Below are positions 1 to 5,342 of a stretch of 5,342 nt of DNA, piece by piece. The translations under genes and the position numbers were made by a program. The notes under the pieces were generated by a model. It saw only the letters and a list, made by a program, of their open reading frames with translations. It made no database searches and was not told where the DNA came from. Origin of the DNA: JBEKHI01 sp050012355. Its GTDB lineage: Bacteria > Actinomycetota > Actinomycetes > Streptosporangiales > Streptosporangiaceae. How positions within the stretch are numbered: position 1 is the first letter of the stretch; each line of letters opens with the position of its first letter. The stretch is from assembly GCA_050012355.1 (NCBI GenBank), contig JBEKHI010000503.1:1-5342 (forward strand), in the 5' to 3' direction.

Positions 1-40
1 AGACGATATCGAGAACCGCCGCTACCCTCGCCGAACGCAT
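1..40 (-). CDS. Possible partial CDS, N-terminus only, function unknown
   Basis: On the minus strand an ATG at 40-38 opens a frame that stays open to the left edge, giving MRSARVAAVLDIV and then running out of the window. It begins 10 nt after the dehydrogenase stop codon (53-51) on the same strand, so it would be the third gene of that transcription unit. There is no strong Shine-Dalgarno sequence; the upstream bases read CCTGGGCACC. Thirteen residues are too few to recognise a family. The support is only position and the open frame, and it could equally be untranslated sequence. Confidence 0.3.
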   Translation of the reverse strand, partial: MRSARVAAVLDIV

Positions 41-50
41 GGTGCCCAGG

Positions 51-1058
51 CTACCGCTGCGGCTCGACGATGACCTTCAGGCCGGTGCGGTCGGCGGCCG
101 AGGTGAACGCGTCGGCCGCCGACTCCAGCCCGGCGCGCCGGGAGATCAGCGACTCCACGTCCACCACGCCGCGCGAAACGAGGGATATCGCCCGCGGGTA
201 GACCTCGTTCATCCGGCGGGTCATCGCGATCGTCAGGCCCTTGCGCCGGGCGAGTGACGCGGTGAACGTGGTCGTGTCCCCATCGGGGATACCGGTCAGC
301 ACGACCCGGCCGCCGGGCCTGACCGACTCCAGCGCGATCCGCACCCCGTCATTGTTCCCGGCGACCTCGAACGCGACGTCGACTCCGAGGTCCCGCATCG
401 GCTCGTCAGGGGAGAGCACGTCGGTGGCCCCGCACGACGCGGCGGCCTCCTTCCGGTGCGCCAGTGGCTCGATCGCGACCACCCGAGAGGCGCCCGCCTC
501 CTTGAGCAACTGGATCAGCAGCAACCCGATCGGCCCGCAGCCCGCCACCGACGCCGTTCCGCTAAACGGGAGGTGCCCCAGGTCCAGCGACCACAGTGCC
601 ACCCCGAGCGGCTCAAGCATCGCGCCCGCGGCGTCCGATACCGATGACGGCAGCGGATGCAGGAACTCCTCGGGCCAGGCCATCAGCGACCGGAACATCC
701 CGTCGGTCTTGTCATGCCCGGCGAACCGGATCCGGTAGCACAGGTTCCGGTACCCGTCACGGCACGCCCGGCACAGTGTTGCCGACCACGGGCCGCAGGT
801 GATCGCCGGGTCGATCGCGACCCGCTGCCCGACCCGCGAGCCCGACTCGATCACGCCCGCGCCCTCGTGCCCGAGAACCAGCGGATGCGCGAGCTTCGCG
901 TCCCCGATCGCGCCCTCGGTCCACCAGTGCAGGTCGGAGCCGCAGATCCCGACGGCGGTCACCCGGACTAGGGCCTCGCCAGGACCGGGCTCAGATGATG
1001 GCTCCTCGGCGACCCGGATATCTCCCGTCCCGTACAGCCGCGCCGCCCGCAGGCTCAT
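51..1058 (-). CDS. Zinc-dependent medium-chain alcohol/polyol dehydrogenase, L-idonate 5-dehydrogenase/sorbitol dehydrogenase-like
   Basis: A 335-residue protein, near the usual 335-350 for zinc MDR dehydrogenases, and probably cytoplasmic. These enzymes oxidise a secondary alcohol of a polyol or sugar acid with NAD(P). The N-terminal GroES-like domain has GICGSDLHWW with the catalytic zinc ligand C39, then GHEGAG with H64 and E65, and E149 in the EPLGVALW segment. Four structural-zinc cysteines are kept (C88, C96, C99, C107), but the first two are separated by seven residues instead of the usual two. The Rossmann domain shows GCGPIG at 173-178. An acidic E197 at the end of the second strand suggests preference for NAD over NADP by family rule. 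The GICGSDLHWW...GHE stretch most resembles L-idonate 5-dehydrogenase and sorbitol dehydrogenase; the exact substrate is unknown. The start ATG overlaps the upstream methyltransferase stop as ATGA, which implies translational coupling. Confidence 0.9.
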   Translation of the reverse strand: MSLRAARLYGTGDIRVAEEPSSEPGPGEALVRVTAVGICGSDLHWWTEGAIGDAKLAHPLVLGHEGAGVIESGSRVGQRVAIDPAITCGPWSATLCRACRDGYRNLCYRIRFAGHDKTDGMFRSLMAWPEEFLHPLPSSVSDAAGAMLEPLGVALWSLDLGHLPFSGTASVAGCGPIGLLLIQLLKEAGASRVVAIEPLAHRKEAAASCGATDVLSPDEPMRDLGVDVAFEVAGNNDGVRIALESVRPGGRVVLTGIPDGDTTTFTASLARRKGLTIAMTRRMNEVYPRAISLVSRGVVDVESLISRRAGLESAADAFTSAADRTGLKVIVEPQR

Positions 1059-1888
1059 GCCTTACGCGCCGCGGCGGCGTACGCGGCCGCCTGGGCCGGT
1101 TCGGGGCGCGGTTGCGGCTCGTCATCCGCGTGCCATTGGGCCATCGGCGTGATCCCGGGTTCGACGAGCTCCAGGCCGTCGAGAAAGCGGGCGAACTGGT
1201 CCTTCGTCCGGTACTGGAAGGGAATGCCAGCGCCGCGGTACGCGGCCTGGCCACCGACTCCCGGTGGGTAGAAGTCCGCCGTCGGGTGCTGGATCGCCAG
1301 GTAGCTCCCCGGAGGCAGGGCGTCGAGCAACCGCTTGACGACCGCGTACGGGTCGTCCGCGTCCGGGATGAAGTGCAGGATCCCGAAGAACATGAGCGCG
1401 ACCGGCTGGGTTAGATCGAGCGTTTCCCGCAGCCTCGGGTTGCTGAGAATGGAGCTGGAGTCGCGCGCGTCCGCGTCGATGTAGGCGCACGCGCCAGCCC
1501 TGCTGCTGGTGAGCAGGGCGCGGGCGTGCGCGAGCACGATCGGATCGTTGTCGACGTACACCACCCGCGATGACGGGTCGGCCGCCTGAGCGATCTCGTG
1601 CAGGTTCGGACTGGTGGGCAGCCCGGTACCGATATCGAGGAACTGCCGGATTCCCGACTGGGCCAGGTACGCGGTCATCCGCCGCATGACGGCGCGGCAC
1701 TCTCGCATCGCGTTCGGCAAGCTCGGATTGGCCTCGATGGCGGCCGTCGCCGCCTTACGATCGGCCTCGAAGTTGTCCTTGCCGCCCAGGATGTAGTCGT
1801 AGATGCGCGCGGAGTGTGCAACTGATGTGTCTATCTGCGGTGGCACGCCATCCGATTCGACACCTATGAAATCCCAGCTGTCCGACAT
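1055..1888 (-). CDS. DUF574 / Methyltransf_19 family SAM-dependent methyltransferase
   Basis: A 277-residue protein matching the actinomycete-expanded S-adenosylmethionine methyltransferase family DUF574 over its whole length. It has the family N-terminal signature IDTSVAHSARIYDYILGGKDNF (about residues 19-40; split here as SARIYDYILGGKDNF plus the residues before it). SAM-binding motif I is FLDIGTGLPT (83-92), motif II is VVYVDNDP (109-116), then an acidic DADARD motif, the strand PVALMFFGILHFIPD, and a C-terminal F.DGLELVEPGI segment. Most members have no assigned substrate, and I do not assign one. It is the first gene of a minus-strand unit and its stop overlaps the dehydrogenase start by 4 nt. 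It has no Shine-Dalgarno sequence; a -10-like TACGAT lies 7 nt before the ATG, so the mRNA may be leaderless. The alanine-rich tail ending AARKA is usual for the family. Confidence 0.93.
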   Translation of the reverse strand: MSDSWDFIGVESDGVPPQIDTSVAHSARIYDYILGGKDNFEADRKAATAAIEANPSLPNAMRECRAVMRRMTAYLAQSGIRQFLDIGTGLPTSPNLHEIAQAADPSSRVVYVDNDPIVLAHARALLTSSRAGACAYIDADARDSSSILSNPRLRETLDLTQPVALMFFGILHFIPDADDPYAVVKRLLDALPPGSYLAIQHPTADFYPPGVGGQAAYRGAGIPFQYRTKDQFARFLDGLELVEPGITPMAQWHADDEPQPRPEPAQAAAYAAAARKA

Positions 1889-1895
1889 GTAGGCA

Positions 1896-1901
1896 ATCGT
1901 A
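1896..1901 (-). promoter_or_regulatory. Candidate -10 box for a leaderless methyltransferase mRNA
   Basis: Read on the minus strand the bases are TACGAT, a good TANNNT -10 hexamer. It is followed by TGCCTAC and then the methyltransferase ATG (1888-1886). With seven bases between the hexamer and the start codon, transcription would begin at or next to the A of ATG. No purine-rich ribosome-binding site is present, which agrees with leaderless translation, a common mode in actinomycetes. There is no convincing -35; the bases about 17 nt upstream read CCTGCC. This is inference from spacing. Confidence 0.45.
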
Positions 1902-1902
1902 A

Positions 1903-1919
1903 CGCCCCGCGGCGGGGTG
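1903..1919. repeat. GC-rich inverted repeat in the divergent intergenic gap
   Basis: CCCCG (1905-1909) and CGGGG (1913-1917) pair perfectly around a 3-nt CGG centre. As plus-strand RNA the stem can extend through a G-U (1904/1918) and a C-G (1903/1919) pair. It lies between the two divergent start codons, inside the -35/-10 spacer proposed for the methyltransferase. That is a natural place for an operator shared by both genes, but in DNA this G+C rich such short stems also arise by chance. Confidence 0.35.
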
Positions 1920-1933
1920 GCAGGATGGGGAGT

Positions 1934-2905
1934 ATGCGCTACGTAAAGCTAGGCAAGACCGGCTTGGACGTCTCCGTGATCACCCTGGGCTGCATGAGCT
2001 TCGGCGAGCCCGACCGCGGACGCCAGGCTTGGACGCTCGACGAGGCCGCCAGCCGTGAGGTCATCAAGCAGGCGCTGGACGCTGGAATCAACTTCCTCGA
2101 CACGGCGAACGTGTACTCGGCGGGCAGCAGCGAGGAGATCGTCGGCCGAGCGGTGCGGGACCTCGTGCCGCGCGAAGAGGTCGTCATCGCGACGAAGGTG
2201 CACGGCCAGATGCGGCCAGGACCGAACGGAGCCGGGCTATCCCGCAAGGCCATCTTCGCCGAGCTGGACGCCAGCCTGCGGCGGCTGGGCACCGACTACG
2301 TCGACCTGTACCAGATTCACCGCTGGGACTATGACACCCCCATCGAGGAGACCCTCGAGGCGCTGCACGACGTGGTGCGCGCGGGCAAGGTCCGCTACAT
2401 CGGGGCCTCCTCGATGTACGCGTGGCAGTTCGCGAAGGCGCTCTACGTCGCGGATCTGCACGGCTGGACCAGGTTCGTCTCCATGCAGGACCACTACAAC
2501 CTGATCTACCGCGAAGAGGAGCGCGAGATGCTGCCGTTGTGCGCGGACCAGGGCATCGGCGTGATCCCGTGGAGCCCGCTGGCGCGGGGCCGGCTGACCC
2601 GGCCGTGGGACGCGACGACGGCCAGGACCGAGAAGGACGAGTTCGGTAAGAGCCTGTACCGCGACACCGACCGGGAGATCGTCGAGCGGGTGCTCGAGGT
2701 GGCCGGCAAGCGCGGTGTGTCGGCCGCCGAGGTCGCGCTGGCCTGGATGCTGCGGAACCCTGCCGTGACCTCGCCCATCGTCGGTGTCACCAAGCCGGAG
2801 CAGCTTACCGAGGCGATAGCAGCGGTCGACGTGGAACTGGATGACGAAGAGATGGCCTTCCTAGAAGAGCCGTACCTGCCGCACTCGGTGGCCGGGCTCC
2901 GCTAA
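1934..2905 (+). CDS. Aldo/keto reductase, YajO-like
   Basis: A complete 323-residue NADPH-type aldo/keto reductase, a soluble (beta/alpha)8 barrel that reduces aldehydes or ketones. The catalytic tetrad is visible: D56 and Y61 in FLDTANVYS, K88 in IATKVHG, and H129 in LYQIHRWD. The C-terminal cofactor region is present as SPIVGVTKPEQL. The sequence resembles the YajO-like group of bacterial reductases (YIGASSMYAWQF, IGVIPWSPLARGRL); the physiological substrate cannot be read from it. I chose ATG 1934 because MRYVKLGKTGLDVS is the usual family N-terminus and AGGA at 1922-1925 sits 8 nt upstream. An in-frame ATG at 1925 would add three residues (MGS) and cannot be excluded. It diverges from the methyltransferase across a very short gap, so the promoters overlap; its own promoter would lie in or beside the methyltransferase 5' end, where I see no clear one. 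Confidence 0.94.
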   Translation: MRYVKLGKTGLDVSVITLGCMSFGEPDRGRQAWTLDEAASREVIKQALDAGINFLDTANVYSAGSSEEIVGRAVRDLVPREEVVIATKVHGQMRPGPNGAGLSRKAIFAELDASLRRLGTDYVDLYQIHRWDYDTPIEETLEALHDVVRAGKVRYIGASSMYAWQFAKALYVADLHGWTRFVSMQDHYNLIYREEEREMLPLCADQGIGVIPWSPLARGRLTRPWDATTARTEKDEFGKSLYRDTDREIVERVLEVAGKRGVSAAEVALAWMLRNPAVTSPIVGVTKPEQLTEAIAAVDVELDDEEMAFLEEPYLPHSVAGLR

Positions 2906-3042
2906 CCGGTGCCAGTGTGGCGCGTTAGAAATTCCGCTACCTATTTGGATAGGAGTTGAGGATTTCCGCGGTGGATCCGGCAGCACCGGCAGCGCTTGGA
3001 TCTGGGATTTGTCGTCCACGCGCGTGAATGCGGGCGATCACG
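2906..3042. other. Intergenic region between reductase and SARP regulator, with two short hairpins
   Basis: No gene is supported here. Two small inverted repeats follow the reductase stop. The first is GTGCC/GGCGC (2909-2913 with 2919-2923, one G-U pair, 5-nt loop). The second is CCTAT/ATAGG (2940-2944 with 2949-2953, loop TTGG). Neither is followed by a T-run, so a rho-independent terminator is not convincing. The rest is featureless apart from being less G+C rich than the genes. Confidence 0.4.
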
Positions 3043-3070
3043 ACGGTTTGGTGGCCGTTTAGTACGGTTT
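3043..3070 (+). repeat. Heptamer direct repeats, SARP-box-like
   Basis: Three related heptamers lie in tandem: ACGGTTT (3043-3049), GCCGTTT (3054-3060) and ACGGTTT (3064-3070). Starts are 11 and 10 bp apart, about one helical turn. The first pair has a 4-bp spacer, and its second copy ends about 9 bp before the -10-like TATCCT. SARP regulators are known to bind heptamer direct repeats with 11-bp periodicity, the 3' copy lying about 8 bp from the -10. The third copy touches the -10 and may be coincidental. This suggests autoregulation of the downstream SARP gene, or control by another SARP. Confidence 0.45.
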
Positions 3071-3075
3071 ATCCT
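3048..3075 (+). promoter_or_regulatory. Candidate promoter of the SARP-like regulator
   Basis: TATCCT (3070-3075) is a good -10 hexamer. TTGGTG at 3048-3053 is a weak -35 at 16-bp spacing and overlaps the heptamer repeats. A weak -35 replaced by activator sites is the usual design of SARP-dependent promoters. The predicted start point, near 3082, lies before ATG 3102/3111 and GTG 3126. It makes an upstream TTG at 3078 an unlikely start codon. Confidence 0.45.
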
Positions 3076-3110
3076 GCTTGTCGGAGCACGTATTCACTCG
3101 GATGGTACGG

Positions 3111-4709
3111 ATGAGCGGGGCAGCAGTGGAATTTCGGCTGCTCGGGCCGGTGCAGGTCCGCGCCGGTGGGCGGCTGGTGAATGTCGGTGCGGCTCGTCAA
3201 CGGTGTGTGCTGGCGGTGCTGCTGCTGAACGCCAACCGCCCGGTGTCGGCCGATCAGCTTGTGGAGCGGGTGTGGGGCGATGGCCCGCTTCCCGATCATC
3301 CGCGCAAGGCGGCCCAGGTCTACGTGTCACTGCTACGCCGCGCGCTGGCCAGCGTTGAGGGCGTGGCGATTTCACGGCACTCGGCTGGCTACCTGATCGA
3401 CGTGGACGAGCAGTACGTGGACGCGCACGAGTTCCGCGCGTTGATCGACCAGGCGCGCGCCGCCCGCCAGGACGCCGATGCCATGGCGTTGTTCGAGCGG
3501 GCTCTGGCGCTCTGGCGCGGGGAAGCACTGAGCACACTGGACACGCCCTGGATCAACGTCGCGCGTGTCACGTTGGACAAGGAGCGGCAGGCGGCTGAGC
3601 GTGACCTGACGGATCTTCAGCTACGGGAAGGGCGGCACGGGGTGCTGCTGGCCAGGCTGTCCGCCTGGGCCGAGCAGCACACGCTGGACGAGCGGCTGGC
3701 CGGCCAGCTGATGCTCGCGCTGCACCGCAGTGGTCGCCAAGCCGACGCGTTGCACCATTACCGGCAGCTACGTGAGCGCCTGGCCGACGAGTTGGGCGCC
3801 GATCCCAGTCATGCGATCCAACGCCTGCATCAGCAGATCCTGACCGACGATCCGGCCCTCACGCTGTTCCCTTCTCAGCATGACGAGGACCCGTCAGGTG
3901 CCCGGATGACGGTGGTGCCACGCCAGCTTCCGGCCGGCATCGCGCATTTCACCGGCCGCGCCGACGCGCTCAAGATCCTGGACGCGCTAGCCGGACGGGT
4001 TGGCGCGACGGCTGGTGCGGTCGTGATCACGGTGATCGACGGGACCGCGGGGATCGGAAAGACCGCCCTGGCCGTCCACTGGGCCCACCGGCACGCCGAC
4101 CGGTTCCCCGACGGGCAGCTGTACGTGAACCTGCGCGGCTTCGACCCGGCAGGCACGCTCGTGCCGGCCCCAGCGGCGATCCGGGGGTTTCTCGGCGCCC
4201 TCGGCGTTCCCCCGCCGCAGATCCCGGCGGCCCTAGAAGAACAGGCCGGGCTGTACCGTAGCCTGCTGGCTGGGCGGCGGATGCTGATCGTGCTGGACAA
4301 CGCCCGTGACCCGGAACAGGTCAGGCCCCTGCTGCCCGGAGCGGCCGGATGCCTGGTGCTAGTCACCAGCCGCAGCCGCCTCACCAGCCTGGTTGCCCTG
4401 CAGGGTGCTCACCCGGTGACCCTGGATCTGCTCACCCTCGACGAGGCCCGTGACCTGCTCGCGCGGCGGCTGGGCGCCGAGCGCGCCGCCATCGAAGCCG
4501 ACGCCCTCGATGGCCTGATTGAACTGTGCGCGCGGCTGCCGCTGGCGCTGAACATCATCGCCGCCCGCGCCGCCGCACACCCCGACGTCCCCCTCACCGC
4601 CCTGACCGGTCAGCTACGCGAGACTCATCAACGGCTCGATGCGCAAAAAATAGCTGCGACCACCCGATCAATTACCCAACATGATCGTGGGCCAGGCTCG
4701 CATCGTTGA
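3111..4709 (+). CDS. AfsR/SARP-family transcriptional regulator (wHTH-BTAD-NB-ARC), C-terminally truncated
   Basis: A 532-residue regulator of the SARP/AfsR kind, which activate secondary-metabolite genes. Domains in order: an OmpR-type winged helix (about 6-98: VEFRLLGPVQV, then DQLVERVWGDG), a bacterial transcriptional activation domain rich in TPR-like helices (about 104-250: YVDAHEFRALIDQAR to HHYRQLRERLADELG), then an NB-ARC ATPase. The ATPase has Walker A GTAGIGKT (311-318), Walker B MLIVLD (391-396), a VLVTSRSRL sensor-like strand (about 416-424) and a GLPLA-type motif RLPLAL (475-480). Full AfsR proteins of roughly 900-1000 residues continue into winged-helix and TPR regions. Here similarity stops after residue 511, and a 21-residue basic tail with non-native codons (AAA, ATA) leads to TGA. 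Medium-size BTAD-NB-ARC SARPs exist, so it may still function. The start is uncertain: ATG 3111 chosen, with ATG 3102 and GTG 3126 (VEFRLLGPV, preceded by GGGG at 3117-3120) as alternatives. Confidence 0.88.
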   Translation: MSGAAVEFRLLGPVQVRAGGRLVNVGAARQRCVLAVLLLNANRPVSADQLVERVWGDGPLPDHPRKAAQVYVSLLRRALASVEGVAISRHSAGYLIDVDEQYVDAHEFRALIDQARAARQDADAMALFERALALWRGEALSTLDTPWINVARVTLDKERQAAERDLTDLQLREGRHGVLLARLSAWAEQHTLDERLAGQLMLALHRSGRQADALHHYRQLRERLADELGADPSHAIQRLHQQILTDDPALTLFPSQHDEDPSGARMTVVPRQLPAGIAHFTGRADALKILDALAGRVGATAGAVVITVIDGTAGIGKTALAVHWAHRHADRFPDGQLYVNLRGFDPAGTLVPAPAAIRGFLGALGVPPPQIPAALEEQAGLYRSLLAGRRMLIVLDNARDPEQVRPLLPGAAGCLVLVTSRSRLTSLVALQGAHPVTLDLLTLDEARDLLARRLGAERAAIEADALDGLIELCARLPLALNIIAARAAAHPDVPLTALTGQLRETHQRLDAQKIAATTRSITQHDRGPGSHR

Positions 4710-4816
4710 AATTACACCCCTGACTAAAAGAATTCCAAGCATTCTTAAAATTCTGGAACCATACCTTGGCTATCAAGATCTGGATTCACGGTCCGGTCAT
4801 CAGCGAAGGGAATTCC
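4644..4816. other. AT-rich junction replacing the regulator's 3' end
   Basis: Starting at a run of six A (4645-4650), the base composition drops sharply. A hand count gives about 46% G+C for 4644-4816 and about 38% for 4701-4780, against roughly 65-70% in the flanking genes. The first 66 nt form the non-homologous tail of the regulator and the remainder is intergenic. It holds an imperfect hairpin (CCAC.GATCA at 4660-4670 with TGATCGTGG at 4682-4690), a perfect 6-bp inverted repeat AAGAAT/ATTCTT (4728-4733 with 4741-4746), and GGAACC (4755-4760), which resembles an ECF-sigma -35 but has no convincing -10. No terminator with a T-run is seen. Confidence 0.5.
4805..4810 (+). promoter_or_regulatory. 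Ribosome-binding site of the secreted repeat protein
   Basis: GAAGGG ends 6 nt before ATG 4817 and is the best Shine-Dalgarno match in the window. It fixes the start at 4817 rather than the in-frame ATG at 4862, which has no such site. The following GGAATTCC (4809-4816) is a perfect 8-bp palindrome abutting the start codon. Confidence 0.65.
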
Positions 4817-5342
4817 ATGACGTTGAAAAGCGGGCGGTCCATCGTCGCTGCTCTAGCGACGATGACCGCCACCCGCAGGCTCAGGATCACTCGTCGGCTG
4901 TTCGCTCCGGCCGCGGTGCTGGCCTTCGTGGCGGCTACCGGGTTCGCTGGTGCGGGCACCGCGGCCGCAGCCACGGAGGCTGCCTGCGTGGCCGCCTATC
5001 AGGCCAGCACTGGATCTCTGTCGAGCTACGACATCCTTACCGATTCCGCTACGGACCAGGACCTCGGAATGGCGACCGGGACCCATCCGGCCATCGCGCA
5101 GCTCACGAGCGGCGCCTACGAAATGGCCATCGAGGCCAACACCGACGTGCTGTGGGAGGCCTCGTCCTCGTCGAGCGGCGGTGTGGATACCGGGCAGGGC
5201 ATGGCGTCCGGTACGAGCCCAGCCATCGCGGGCCTGACCACCGGCGGCTTCGAGATCGCGTTCCAGGCGAACACCGGGTCGCTGGTCCTGTACGGCAGCG
5301 ACAACGTCACCACCGACCTCGGGATGATGGCGGGTACGAGCC
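4817..5342 (+). CDS. Secreted repeat protein, possible beta-propeller, partial at right edge
   Basis: The frame is open from ATG 4817 to the window end (175 complete codons), so the C-terminus is missing. The N-terminus is an export signal: a long basic region, TRRLF at 25-29 fitting the twin-arginine S/T-R-R-x-F core, a hydrophobic stretch APAAVLAFVAATGFAGAG, and a likely cleavage after the alanines at 49-52. The mature part is tandem repeats of the form (D/G)xGMAxGTxPAIAxLTxGxxE(M/I)A(F/I)xANTxxL. Units start at residues 82, 126 and 167, so periods are 44 and 41, and a half-unit (AYQASTGSL, 60-68) precedes the first. Similar repeats occur, to my recollection, in other actinomycete exported proteins. 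The short beta-rich unit with an N-terminal half-repeat fits a circularly closed propeller, perhaps a lectin-like or binding module. No catalytic motif is seen in the visible part. It was called by hand because no stop codon lies in the window. Confidence 0.82.
   Translation, partial: MTLKSGRSIVAALATMTATRRLRITRRLFAPAAVLAFVAATGFAGAGTAAAATEAACVAAYQASTGSLSSYDILTDSATDQDLGMATGTHPAIAQLTSGAYEMAIEANTDVLWEASSSSSGGVDTGQGMASGTSPAIAGLTTGGFEIAFQANTGSLVLYGSDNVTTDLGMMAGTS
5060..5342 (+). repeat. Tandem coding repeats of 132 and 123 bp, third copy cut off
   Basis: In-frame repeats begin at 5060, 5192 and 5315. The core of each unit (GMA.GT.PAIA, then EMA/EIA, then ANT) is conserved at protein level, whereas linkers such as the serine run in unit 1 differ in length and sequence. 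The DNA copies have diverged, so this is old duplication under protein-level selection rather than a recent expansion. Confidence 0.75.

Noticed and set aside
241..738. Open frame of 165 codons on the plus strand, antisense to the dehydrogenase
   Set aside because: It lies wholly opposite a gene with clear catalytic motifs, is low complexity (Arg/Ser/Pro-rich) and shows no family motif; it is a shadow expected in high-GC DNA.
2909..2953. Rho-independent terminator after the reductase
   Set aside because: The two hairpins have only 5-bp stems and no following T-run.
3078..3110. TTG at 3078 as start of the SARP-like regulator
   Set aside because: It lies only 2 nt after the proposed -10 box and so would precede the transcription start. 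The family N-terminus begins near residue VEFRLLGPV at 3126, making ATG 3111 or GTG 3126 better.
3875..4384. Open frame of 169 codons on the minus strand inside the regulator
   Set aside because: It is antisense to the NB-ARC domain, which has intact Walker motifs, and its translation is Arg/Ser/Pro-rich with no recognisable domain.
4640..4709. A simple frameshift at the A6 run hiding an intact AfsR C-terminus
   Set aside because: Reading on in the other frames gives early stops (a TAG directly follows the A-run) and no AfsR-like continuation, and the base composition changes too, so the downstream DNA itself is different.
4970..4990. Lipoprotein anchoring through C57 of the secreted protein
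   Set aside because: The residues before the cysteine (TEAAC) include a glutamate and do not form a lipobox; the hydrophobic stretch ends about ten residues earlier, so ordinary cleavage after the alanines fits better.
5060..5342. CRISPR-like or noncoding repeat array
   Set aside because: The repeats are in frame, long, divergent at DNA level and conserved at protein level, so they belong to a repeat protein.

Overview
The window is high-GC DNA (mostly about 65-70% G+C, with strong third-position G/C bias). It carries families typical of filamentous actinomycetes: a DUF574-type SAM methyltransferase, an AfsR/SARP-type regulator with BTAD and NB-ARC domains, and a secreted repeat protein. A Streptomyces-, Actinomadura-, Pseudonocardia- or Streptosporangium-like host fits. 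I cannot name the species from sequence alone.

Layout. Minus strand, 1888 down to the left edge: a DUF574/Methyltransf_19 methyltransferase (1055-1888) overlaps by 4 nt (ATGA) a zinc-type medium-chain dehydrogenase of the L-idonate/sorbitol dehydrogenase kind (51-1058). A possible third gene begins 10 nt further on and leaves the window (40 to 1). Plus strand, divergent from the methyltransferase across a gap of only 36-45 bp: a complete YajO-like aldo/keto reductase (1934-2905). Next comes a roughly 205-bp intergenic region holding a promoter-like element and 7-bp direct repeats, which leads into a SARP/AfsR-like regulator (3111-4709). This regulator loses family similarity and G+C content abruptly near 4644 and lacks the C-terminal TPR region of full-length AfsR proteins. 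After an AT-rich stretch (about 38% G+C at 4701-4780), a new exported repeat protein starts at 4817 and runs off the right edge.

How the genes may work together. The methyltransferase and dehydrogenase are probably cotranscribed and translationally coupled. With the divergent reductase they form a small oxidoreductase/methyltransferase locus of unknown substrate. The SARP-like regulator has a heptamer repeat pair placed upstream of a -10 box much as SARP binding sites are, so it may regulate itself. Its neighbour encodes an exported protein of 41-44-residue repeats that could form a beta-propeller. No known biosynthetic core enzyme, CRISPR array, tRNA, rRNA or transposase is visible. The most unusual parts are the regulator's truncated 3' end with its compositional break, the SARP-box-like promoter, and the secreted repeat protein.
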